In this document: positions 34,771 through 41,433 of the stretch, in pieces
Layout of the letters: each line of letters starts with the position of its first letter
How positions within the stretch are numbered: position 1 is the first letter of the stretch
Assembly (NCBI GenBank): GCA_022842935.1
Contig: JALHOP010000005.1
Coordinates: 62,001-126,000, forward strand
Origin: Myxococcota bacterium
GTDB lineage: Bacteria > Myxococcota > XYA12-FULL-58-9 > JALHOP01
Direction of reading: 5' to 3'
DNA length: 64,000 bases
Position numbers and translations under genes: made by a program
The notes under the pieces: generated by a model
Databases searched by the model: none
What the model saw: the letters and a program-made list of their open reading frames with translations, nothing else
What the model was told of the DNA's origin: nothing

Positions 34771-36189
34771 TTAGGCCGCGCCTTTGTGCTGAGCCAACAA
34801 GCGTTTCAAGGTGTCGTCGTTCGACGAGGCGACGTACGCCTCGATATCGCTCCAGCTCGCACCGGTCGCGGCTTGCAGGCGGCCCATGCTGACGCCGTAC
34901 TGCACCATGGCGCTGGCGATGGCTCCTGGGTTCTGGAGGTTCGCGTTGACGAACTGCGCGATCTGGGCATCCGTCACTGCCGGGGGTGTCGTCGCTGGTG
35001 CCGCGGGCGTGGTCGCTACCGGAGCGCTGGGTGGACGCGCGGCGATGAGTGCAGCGACCTGATCGAGGCTTTCGCGTTGCCGCAGGCGCTCGGCGTTCGC
35101 CGCCCACTGACGCTGATTGCCTTCCATCGACGCCGAGAACGGGAGCCAGCACGCCATCTCGTCTTTGGTGGGCTCGCGACCGAAGTGCTCGCGATAGGCA
35201 GCGCGCACTCCCGCTGCTGCAGTCTCGAGGAGCGCATAGAAGGCGGGGTTCGTCGCGGTCCCGCTCTCGATCATCTGGTGGGTCCAGTCGCGGTTGATGT
35301 CGGTGAGGTCCACTCCACGGAGTCTGACGCTCGCCTCGCGCAGTTTTTCGCGCGCCGGGTCATTCGTCGCAGGCGTGGTCGAAGTGACGGGCGTCCGCAC
35401 CGGGTCGTCCTTGCCCTTGATGTGAATCTCGAAGCCCCCGAGACCCATCACCTGCCCCCGCGACGCCGCGAGGCCCTGCGCGATGAGGTCCCTATAGAAG
35501 GCTGAAGCAGCAGGATGCATCGACGCCCAGAGCGGTAGTAGCTCGATCTCGCTCGGGTCGTTGACGAGGATGATCGGCATGCCGTTGCCTGAAGAGACGC
35601 CGCCCTTCATGTGCGCCGGGAGGTCGTCGTAGGTCGGTGTGCGAGGCGCGGCTGGCGCAGGCTGGTTGCTCGAGGTCGCCGGTGACGGCGACGAGGTGGA
35701 TGTCGTCGGGGCTGGAGCAGGTGCGGGGGACGCTGGTACCGGAGACGATGGCGCTGGCGCCGCTGGAAGCGGCGACGCAGCGGGGGAGGCGGCGCGACCC
35801 AGAAGCTGCTCGGCGACACGCGTCCAGTGCCGGATGGCAGGCGCAAGCGCGATGGCGGTGCGTTCGTTGTATGCGTCGGCGAGGGTGCTAAGCGCGTCGG
35901 CCGCGACGCGCGCGGCGGCGGTGTCGCCACCTGCCATGCTCGCAAGCTCTTCGGCGAGCGCTCGCACAGCTGCTGCGGCCGGTACGGTGCCCGGAACAAT
36001 GATTGTCGACGCCGTGGGCGTGCCGTTCTCGATGGGGAGCGCCGCGGCGGGGCCAGGAGCGGACGGACGTCGACCAGTGCTCGCGGTCAAAACGTCGAGA
36101 TTGGAATGCACACCGCGCGATCTCGACGGTGCGAGGTCAGTAGCGAGAGTTTCGACTCTGAGTAGACGGGTATTGCTAGAGACCTGCAT
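34771..36189 (-). CDS. Unknown protein with long Pro/Ala/Ser linker, effector-like
   Basis: The protein has 472 residues from the ATG at 36189, where GAGAGAG provides a ribosome site; 50 further upstream codons are rejected. The first 60 residues are Ser/Thr/Arg/Pro-rich, then a helical region (to about 135), then a Pro/Ala/Ser linker of about 50 residues, then a globular part (from about 190) with DDLPAHMKGGVSSGNGMP, ASAFYRDLIAQG, HFGREPTKDEMACWLPF and a helical end. No signal peptide and no known catalytic motif are visible. A perfect TGTGA-N6-TCACA palindrome lies about 135 bases upstream of the start. Together with the 36460-36999 gene it forms a pair of unknown genes on this strand. Confidence 0.65.
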   Translation of the reverse strand: MQVSSNTRLLRVETLATDLAPSRSRGVHSNLDVLTASTGRRPSAPGPAAALPIENGTPTASTIIVPGTVPAAAAVRALAEELASMAGGDTAAARVAADALSTLADAYNERTAIALAPAIRHWTRVAEQLLGRAASPAASPLPAAPAPSSPVPASPAPAPAPTTSTSSPSPATSSNQPAPAAPRTPTYDDLPAHMKGGVSSGNGMPIILVNDPSEIELLPLWASMHPAASAFYRDLIAQGLAASRGQVMGLGGFEIHIKGKDDPVRTPVTSTTPATNDPAREKLREASVRLRGVDLTDINRDWTHQMIESGTATNPAFYALLETAAAGVRAAYREHFGREPTKDEMACWLPFSASMEGNQRQWAANAERLRQRESLDQVAALIAARPPSAPVATTPAAPATTPPAVTDAQIAQFVNANLQNPGAIASAMVQYGVSMGRLQAATGASWSDIEAYVASSNDDTLKRLLAQHKGAA

Positions 36190-36324
36190 GGCGGCACTCT
36201 CTCGATTTGGTTGTCGACGGTGGGTGAATCGGCCCATTGACATACCGCCGCGCAGAACCGACGGGCTCTGAACGCGCCATGCCACCGTGACCGGACACGA
36301 TGGCGGGCTTGCTTTGGCGGACCG

Positions 36325-36340
36325 TGTGAGCTGCATCACA
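36325..36340. promoter_or_regulatory. Perfect CRP/FNR-family palindrome TGTGA-N6-TCACA
   Basis: TGTGAGCTGCATCACA is an exact match to the core CRP half-sites with correct spacing. It lies in the 270-base gap between two minus-strand unknown genes, about 135 bases upstream of the 36189 start, a plausible activator or repressor position. The rest of the gap (36190-36459) shows no gene. Confidence 0.5.
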
Positions 36341-36459
36341 CCGCGGGGCCTGCCAAGAGCGGAAGCGACGTCAGCGCGGGCGACGAAGCACGAGAACCTC
36401 TGTGCACGCGGGGCTGGTTGCTCGCGAAAAAGCGCTAGCGTCCAAACGCCAGGGCCACC

Positions 36460-36999
36460 TCAGCGCCGAAAGAGACGGCTTGCGAAGCCATCGATCATGC
36501 CGACAACGGCTGAGATGTCGTCGCGAACCTGATCGCCCAAGCTCGCTGGCGGTGGGACGAAGTCCTTGATTGCGGCGGCGACCTGCCGTGGCGTGATGCG
36601 GTCCCCGCAATTGAGGGCGCTCTCGAGAGACGCCACCACGCCCGCATACGCGGCGTTGAGGTCGCGCAGCTGGTCCGCCGTAGCGGATGAACGGCCCTGC
36701 CCAATGAGCTGCGTCGCAGCGTTGCGTGGGTCCCAGCCGCTGAAGAAATCGACAGCGACTTCCGCGGAGGCGACCGCGAAAAGTGTCGCTGGGCTGGTCA
36801 GCCCCTTCCTGTCGAGACTGTCCTTGAGCACAGCCAAGCTCCTCCCGAGAGTCTCGGCACTCGCAAGAGCGCCGCGTCGATCGGCCGTCGGCCGGCGGAT
36901 GCCCACCTCATGCGCTCCAGCCCAGGTCGCGAGGGCCTTGCTGAGCTCGCCGCCATAACGCGCTGCGATAGCCGGGTGCTGGGTGATGGACGATGACAT
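36460..36999 (-). CDS. Unknown small helical protein, signal-less
   Basis: The protein has 179 residues from the ATG at 36999, decided by a strong AAGGAG upstream. It begins MSSSITQHPAIAARYGG and is Ala-rich and helical throughout, with DFFSGWDPRNAATQLIG near 81 and PRQVAAAIKDFVPPPASLGD near 137. No signal peptide, membrane span or motif is visible, and I recognise no family. It is transcribed toward the larger unknown gene, separated by 270 bases that include a CRP-like site. It could be a chaperone or a co-secreted partner, but that is speculation. Confidence 0.65.
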   Translation of the reverse strand: MSSSITQHPAIAARYGGELSKALATWAGAHEVGIRRPTADRRGALASAETLGRSLAVLKDSLDRKGLTSPATLFAVASAEVAVDFFSGWDPRNAATQLIGQGRSSATADQLRDLNAAYAGVVASLESALNCGDRITPRQVAAAIKDFVPPPASLGDQVRDDISAVVGMIDGFASRLFRR

Positions 37000-37593
37000 G
37001 AGCGATCTCCTTTTCGATCTTTGATGTGCCTGGTTGTCGGTTGTTCGGAACATGGCTCGTGCACCGTGACCCGGTGTCGGTTTACGGCGGCTTGGCGGCT
37101 GAGTGCGGGGTGATGTTTACAGGTGGTCCGTCCGCACCGCGTTGGTTCAGCCCTCGGGCAAGGCGGTTTGAGCCGCAGAATCGGCGTCTGCCATTCCCGC
37201 GTAGGCAGGCTCTCACTTCGCCTTCAACTCCGCGCACGCCGCAGCCCGAGCCGCCGATAATCCACGCCATCAGGGGATTCGTGTGTCGGTAACCCTCACA
37301 GATGTGCGTATCGAGGCCGTCAGCCATCACCGCTATCAGCGTGATTCTGTTGAGGCTTCCAACGTCGAGCAGCACTGGCAGGCAATGCGCGCCGGGGTCG
37401 TCTTGGCGACGGGTGGGGCTCCTCTCGGTTCGACCGTGGCCTTAGGGGGCAGCGGCACCGCCATGGCGCGCGCGCGCACCAAGCTCGCGCGGACGCTCTT
37501 TCCCGCAAACCCGCGGCAGATCATGAGCGACCCCAACAAAGACGCGATGCTGCACGCCCCGAGCAACAGGGGCTTCAACCTGCGGGCGAAGGT
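37000..37593. other. 594-base interval without a confident gene
   Basis: The gap between the GT2 stop and the unknown gene starting at 36999 holds only overlapping weak frames: the possible secreted frame above, a continuation in another minus frame and a 104-codon plus-strand frame (37283-37597). No tRNA, terminator hairpin or repeat is evident. It may be a decayed gene plus the promoter of the 36999 gene. Confidence 0.4.
37336..37578 (-). CDS. Possible small secreted protein, perhaps frameshifted
   Basis: An 80-codon frame begins with a TTG 15 bases after the GT2 stop. Its N-terminus (KPLLLGACSIASLLGSLMICRG) resembles a signal peptide. The frame then becomes Pro/Lys/Thr-rich and stops in a Cys/Ser stretch, while another minus frame continues with protein-like sequence (LLDVGSLNRITLIAVMADG) to 37082. 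That pattern fits a frameshifted remnant. A plus-strand frame at 37283-37597 competes for the same bases. Nothing is certain. Confidence 0.25.
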   Translation of the reverse strand: MKPLLLGACSIASLLGSLMICRGFAGKSVRASLVRARAMAVPLPPKATVEPRGAPPVAKTTPARIACQCCSTLEASTESR

Positions 37594-38655
37594 CTAGCGC
37601 CGTCCTCCAAGCCGCTCTTTGACCTTGTAGTTCGTGGACCCCTGGCTTTCGAAGTAGGTGCGCGTCTGCACCTCCGCGAGCAGACCCATGAGCACGAAGT
37701 TCACCGCCAGCATGAACAGCATGGCCGACAGCAAGAGGAGGGGACTCCGGATCATCGAGACGCCGTTGAAGACCTTGTTGCCGAGCATGAAGACCCCCGA
37801 CACGGTCGAGCCCAACATGAGGAAGAAGGCGACCGCGCCGAAGAAGTGCATGGGCCGGCCGAAGTAGGTGAGCAGGTACTTCACGGTGACCAGGTCGAGG
37901 ATGACCTTGAAGGTCCGACGCAAGCCGTACTTCGTGACGCCAGCAACGCGCGGCCGGTGGTTCACCGGGATCTCTGTGATCGAGGCACCGACCGCGTTAG
38001 CGTACACGGGGATGAAACGGTGCATCTCGCCGTAGAGCTTCACTTCCTTGATGACCTCGCGCCGGAACGCCTTGAGGGTGCAACCGAGGTCGTGGATTTT
38101 CACGCCACCGACCCGCTGGATGAGCCAGTTGGCGACGCGCGACGGGAGCTTGCGCGTCATCGCTTTGTCTTTGCGATCCTTGCGCCAGCCGCACACGACA
38201 TCGAAGCCGGCATCGAGCGTCGTCATCAGGCGCGGCATGTCCGCAGGGTCGTTCTGGCGGTCGGAGTCCATGAACATGACGACATCACCGCACGCCTCGT
38301 CGAGCCCAGCCGCCATCGCAGCGGTCTGACCGAAGTTGCGCCGGAAGAACACGACGCGCACGTTCGGGTCGCCATGAGAGATACTCCGCAGGATTCCGCG
38401 CGAGCGATCTTTCGAGCCGTCGTCGACGAAGATGACCTCGTAGCGCAGTGGCCGCAGCATCTCGGGGGGGAGTCTTCCATCGCGGACGACTTCCGTGGCA
38501 TCGGGATCGTGCGGACCGGTCTTCGGCGCCCAGTCTTCCTTCGGCCGCGTCATGTTGTCGAGCGTCAGCTTGAGCTCGTCCCACAGCGGCTGGAGGTTGC
38601 CCTCCTCGTTGTAGACCGGGATGACGACCGATAGGTCGATACTCTCAATGCTCAC
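37594..38655 (-). CDS. GT2 glycosyltransferase of DPM1/ArnC type
   Basis: The protein has 353 residues from the GTG at 38655, which overlaps the epimerase stop by 11 bases; an ATG at 38730 would overlap by 86 bases and adds a low-complexity start. The GT2 core is DLSVVIPVYNEEGN, FVDDGSKDRS, GQTAAMAAGLDEA and the DxD motif DSDRQNDP. Two or more C-terminal membrane helices (GAVAFFLMLGSTVSGVFML; LLLLSAMLFMLAVNFVLMG) fit transfer of a sugar to a polyprenyl phosphate carrier. An unusual insert (RPKEDWAPKTGPHDPDATEV) sits between the first two core motifs. It belongs with the epimerase and flippase-like genes upstream. Confidence 0.88.
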   Translation of the reverse strand: MSIESIDLSVVIPVYNEEGNLQPLWDELKLTLDNMTRPKEDWAPKTGPHDPDATEVVRDGRLPPEMLRPLRYEVIFVDDGSKDRSRGILRSISHGDPNVRVVFFRRNFGQTAAMAAGLDEACGDVVMFMDSDRQNDPADMPRLMTTLDAGFDVVCGWRKDRKDKAMTRKLPSRVANWLIQRVGGVKIHDLGCTLKAFRREVIKEVKLYGEMHRFIPVYANAVGASITEIPVNHRPRVAGVTKYGLRRTFKVILDLVTVKYLLTYFGRPMHFFGAVAFFLMLGSTVSGVFMLGNKVFNGVSMIRSPLLLLSAMLFMLAVNFVLMGLLAEVQTRTYFESQGSTNYKVKERLGGRR

Positions 38656-39607
38656 GGAGCCAGCGGACGAAGTGGCCGATGCCGGTGCGGAGGTCTGTCT
38701 TTGGTTGGTAGCCGAGGGTGTCTCTAGCATGGGTGATGTCCGCGTAGGTCCGAAGGACGTCGCCGGGCTGCATGGGCGCGCCTTCGATGCGTGCCCGGCG
38801 TCCAGTGGCCTCTTCTAGTAGCGATACGAGCTCGGAGAGCTTCACCGGGCTCGCGTTGCCGAGGTTGAAAACATCGTGGGTTGGGCGTGGGCTCGCTGCG
38901 AGATGGGCATCGGCGGCAAGAACGCCGTCAACGATGTCCGCGATGAAGGTGTAGTCGCGCGAGCTGCCGCCGTCCCCGTAGAGCGTTACAGGGCGGTCCT
39001 CGAGGATGGCGCGCGCGAACTTGTGAATGGCGAGGTCGGGTCGCTGCCGCGGGCCATACACGGTGAAGAGGCGCAGGCAGGCGGTCGAGAAGCCACCCAA
39101 GTCGTGGAAGGCATGGCAGAGGAGCTCGCAGGCCTTCTTGGTGGCAGCGTACGGCGAGACCGGCGCGTCGGTCGTGTCGTGCTCGGCGAACGGCACCTTT
39201 GCGTTGTTGCCGTACACCGACGAGGAGCTCGCGAACACGAAGCGCTTGGTTGCGTGTTCAGCGGCGAGCTGCAGGAGCGTTGTCGTTACCACCACGTTGG
39301 AGTCGACGTAGCCCGCGGGGTCCTCGATGGAAGGGCGCACACCTGCGCGCGCGGCCCAATGAAACACCGACTCGGGTGCGTGCTGGGCGTAGAGCGCGGA
39401 GGTCCGTGTCTTGTCGCGTAGGTCGAGCTCGACGAAGGTGAAGCGTGGGTTGTCCGCAAGCCCGCTCAGATTTCGCTCTTTGACGGCGCGCGGATAGAAA
39501 GGTTCGAAGTTGTCGACGCCCACGACGCGGTGTTCTGTCGTGGCGAGCAGTCGCTCGACGAGGTGCGAGCCGATGAAGCCTGCGGCGCCAGTCACCAAGA
39601 AAGTCAT
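38645..39607 (-). CDS. NAD-dependent nucleotide-sugar epimerase/dehydratase (UDP-glucuronate 4-epimerase-like)
   Basis: The protein has 320 residues from the ATG at 39607; the longer frame upstream is Arg-rich shadow. The extended SDR pattern is complete: GAAGFIGSHL (7-16) for NAD, the FASSSSVYG block and the catalytic YAATK. The NVVVTTTLLQLA and LFTVYGPRQRPDLAI segments resemble UDP-glucuronate 4-epimerases. It should supply a nucleotide sugar to the overlapping GT2 gene. It lies 58 bases downstream of the winged-helix/GAF gene. Confidence 0.88.
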   Translation of the reverse strand: MTFLVTGAAGFIGSHLVERLLATTEHRVVGVDNFEPFYPRAVKERNLSGLADNPRFTFVELDLRDKTRTSALYAQHAPESVFHWAARAGVRPSIEDPAGYVDSNVVVTTTLLQLAAEHATKRFVFASSSSVYGNNAKVPFAEHDTTDAPVSPYAATKKACELLCHAFHDLGGFSTACLRLFTVYGPRQRPDLAIHKFARAILEDRPVTLYGDGGSSRDYTFIADIVDGVLAADAHLAASPRPTHDVFNLGNASPVKLSELVSLLEEATGRRARIEGAPMQPGDVLRTYADITHARDTLGYQPKTDLRTGIGHFVRWLREH

Positions 39608-39665
39608 GGGGATGGCGGGCCTTCTACTCGCCGGCCTTCTGCGTTGGCAAGGCCGCGACCGTCGT

Positions 39666-40433
39666 TCAGCGCGCTGCCATTCCCGCCATGGCTCCAAGTG
39701 AGACCATCGTCTCGATGACCCGATCACTGAATGCATCGCGTCCCTTCGCCTCGGTGTCGAGCACGCCAACGAGCTCGCCCGTCGATGTGGTGATAGGCAC
39801 GGCGAGCTCCGATAGGCCGCTGAAGGTGTCGCGGATGTAGCGCGGGTCCCGGCGCGTATCGGGAATCCGCTCGAGCGTACGCCGCGCGGCGACGCTGCCG
39901 ACGATGCCTTGGCCGATGGGGATGGTTAGCGGGTCGACGACGCCGAAGTCGGCGCGCGACTTGGGGCCAAAGGCTGCAATCTGGACGAGGGCGCCGTCAC
40001 GAAGGCCATAGACGACGCAGTCCTCGCGTTCGAGCGTGGTGCCAACATGCCGGGCAAGCTCGCGCGCGTAGGCGTCAGGCAAAGAAACGCCGCTCGAGCG
40101 CGGCTCTGCGTTGGTGAGCAAGCGATAGCCGTCGGCGTAACACGTGAGCAGAAAGCGCGGACGGCGCGGGTCGTCTTCGAGCTTCCTGCGAAGGCGGCCG
40201 ATGGTCACGTCGACGGCGCGGCTCACGGAGGTCGCAGAGTAGCCCCAGACGCGGCCAAGCAGGGTCTCTCGCTCGACCATGTTCCCGCCGGACTCAGCGA
40301 GCAGACGCAACAAGGCGATCTCTCGCTCGTTGAGTAGCTGGCGTTTACCTCCTGGGCCGTGGATCACGCCGAGAGAGAGATCGACGACCCGATCGCCCAG
40401 ACAAAGCGACCATGTGCTTTTGGACTGTTCCAT
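39666..40433 (-). CDS. OmpR-type winged-helix regulator with C-terminal GAF domain
   Basis: The protein has 255 residues. Residues 10-105 form an OmpR/PhoB DNA-binding domain (LNEREIALLRLLAESGG, ETLLGRVWGY, RAVDVTIGRLRRKLEDDP, GYRL). Residues 120-255 resemble a GAF domain (YGLRDGALVQIAAFG, IGQGIVGSVAARR, LAVPITTSTGELVGVLD). There is no receiver domain, so instead of phosphorylation by a kinase it probably senses a ligand or redox change directly. It sits inside a glycan gene run and has a near-perfect CRP-like palindrome 36 bases upstream of its start, suggesting cross-regulation. Confidence 0.8.
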   Translation of the reverse strand: MEQSKSTWSLCLGDRVVDLSLGVIHGPGGKRQLLNEREIALLRLLAESGGNMVERETLLGRVWGYSATSVSRAVDVTIGRLRRKLEDDPRRPRFLLTCYADGYRLLTNAEPRSSGVSLPDAYARELARHVGTTLEREDCVVYGLRDGALVQIAAFGPKSRADFGVVDPLTIPIGQGIVGSVAARRTLERIPDTRRDPRYIRDTFSGLSELAVPITTSTGELVGVLDTEAKGRDAFSDRVIETMVSLGAMAGMAAR

Positions 40434-40468
40434 GGTTCGGACTTTACCCTCATCCCGTGTTTACGTCC

Positions 40469-40484
40469 TGTGACCCGCGTCACG
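40469..40484. promoter_or_regulatory. CRP/FNR-like palindrome TGTGA-N6-TCACG
   Basis: TGTGACCCGCGTCACG differs from the perfect core by one base. Its inner GTGAC-N4-GTCAC arms are exact inverted repeats. It overlaps the stop codon of the flippase-like gene and lies 36 bases upstream of the winged-helix/GAF gene, so it could be bound by a CRP-family protein or be an autoregulatory operator. Confidence 0.4.
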
Positions 40485-41430
40485 GGGCGTCGTGGTTGTT
40501 GGCGGGGCGGGCCGCCAAGAGACGGGGCAAGAAGGCAAGCGTCATCAGAGCGTTGAGCGCCACCATGACCAGATGCGCAGCGAGGCCACTGTTTGCGGCC
40601 GCTGCAGCGGACACCCCCATGGCGACGAAGCCCGCCGTCCAGCCCGCCTCTTGAGCCCCGAAGGTGCCCAGCGCCGAGAGAGGCAGGACCGCGGCGAGGT
40701 TGGCAACGCTGGTGGCGACGACCATCGGCCCGAGTCCGATGTCGATAGCGAAAGCCTCGAGGAGCAGCGCAAACGCCACCGCTTGTACGCTCCAGATTGC
40801 AAGAGCATAGACCAGGCTGGTTGCGACGAAGCGCGGTTCTCGGGTGAACGGCAGGGCGTCGCGCAGCTTCGCGGCGAGCTTGCCGGGGAGCACGCGAGCC
40901 GCCATCGCGAACACGAGGTCGAGTCGCACCGCGAGCCCGAGCAACCCGAGCGCGAGTGCCGTGAACACCGGTAGGCTGTAGGTCGATGCGAGCGCTGGTG
41001 CCTGGGTGAGACCAAGCAGCGCGAGCGTCATGAGTCCGACCAGGTCGTAGATGCGCATGGTGAGCAACACGCCGGCGCCTTGGGCGAGCGGCACCTGGAA
41101 GACCGAGCGCGATAGGGCCACGTACGCGACTTCACCCAAGCGTAGCGGGAGGACATGATTGGCGAGGTTCGTCACGGTGGCGAGCCCGATTCCGGACCAC
41201 ACGTCGACGTGTTGGTCCAGATAGCGCGTCGTGAGGCGGGCGATGCGCACGCCGCGTACGACGTTGACGAGCGCGAAGAAGACGCTCGCGGCCGCGATCC
41301 CTGGCAGGTTCTCTCGGCGCAGGAACTCCAGGGTCGCCCCAGGGTCGAGCCAGCGCACAAGCACCCAGCCACAAGCCACGGTTGCACACAACGCCAGCAA
41401 AACCTGCCAGTGACGGGGAGTCGTTTTCAC
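40480..41430 (-). CDS. Flippase-like integral membrane protein (UPF0104/LPG synthase TM family)
   Basis: The protein has 316 residues from the GTG at 41430. It is almost entirely hydrophobic, with about eight helices. Family motifs include NVVRGVRIARL, NLANHVLPLRLGEVAYVALS and the late block VANLAAVLPLSALGTFGAQE. Members move or modify lipid-linked substrates; the domain occurs in MprF and in glycolipid loci. Together with the epimerase and DPM1-type transferase it suggests assembly of a lipid-linked glycan. Its start lies only three bases from the start of the divergent liv operon, so each promoter must lie inside the neighbouring gene or the start is further in. Confidence 0.8.
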   Translation of the reverse strand: MKTTPRHWQVLLALCATVACGWVLVRWLDPGATLEFLRRENLPGIAAASVFFALVNVVRGVRIARLTTRYLDQHVDVWSGIGLATVTNLANHVLPLRLGEVAYVALSRSVFQVPLAQGAGVLLTMRIYDLVGLMTLALLGLTQAPALASTYSLPVFTALALGLLGLAVRLDLVFAMAARVLPGKLAAKLRDALPFTREPRFVATSLVYALAIWSVQAVAFALLLEAFAIDIGLGPMVVATSVANLAAVLPLSALGTFGAQEAGWTAGFVAMGVSAAAAANSGLAAHLVMVALNALMTLAFLPRLLAARPANNHDAP

Positions 41431-41433
41431 AGT

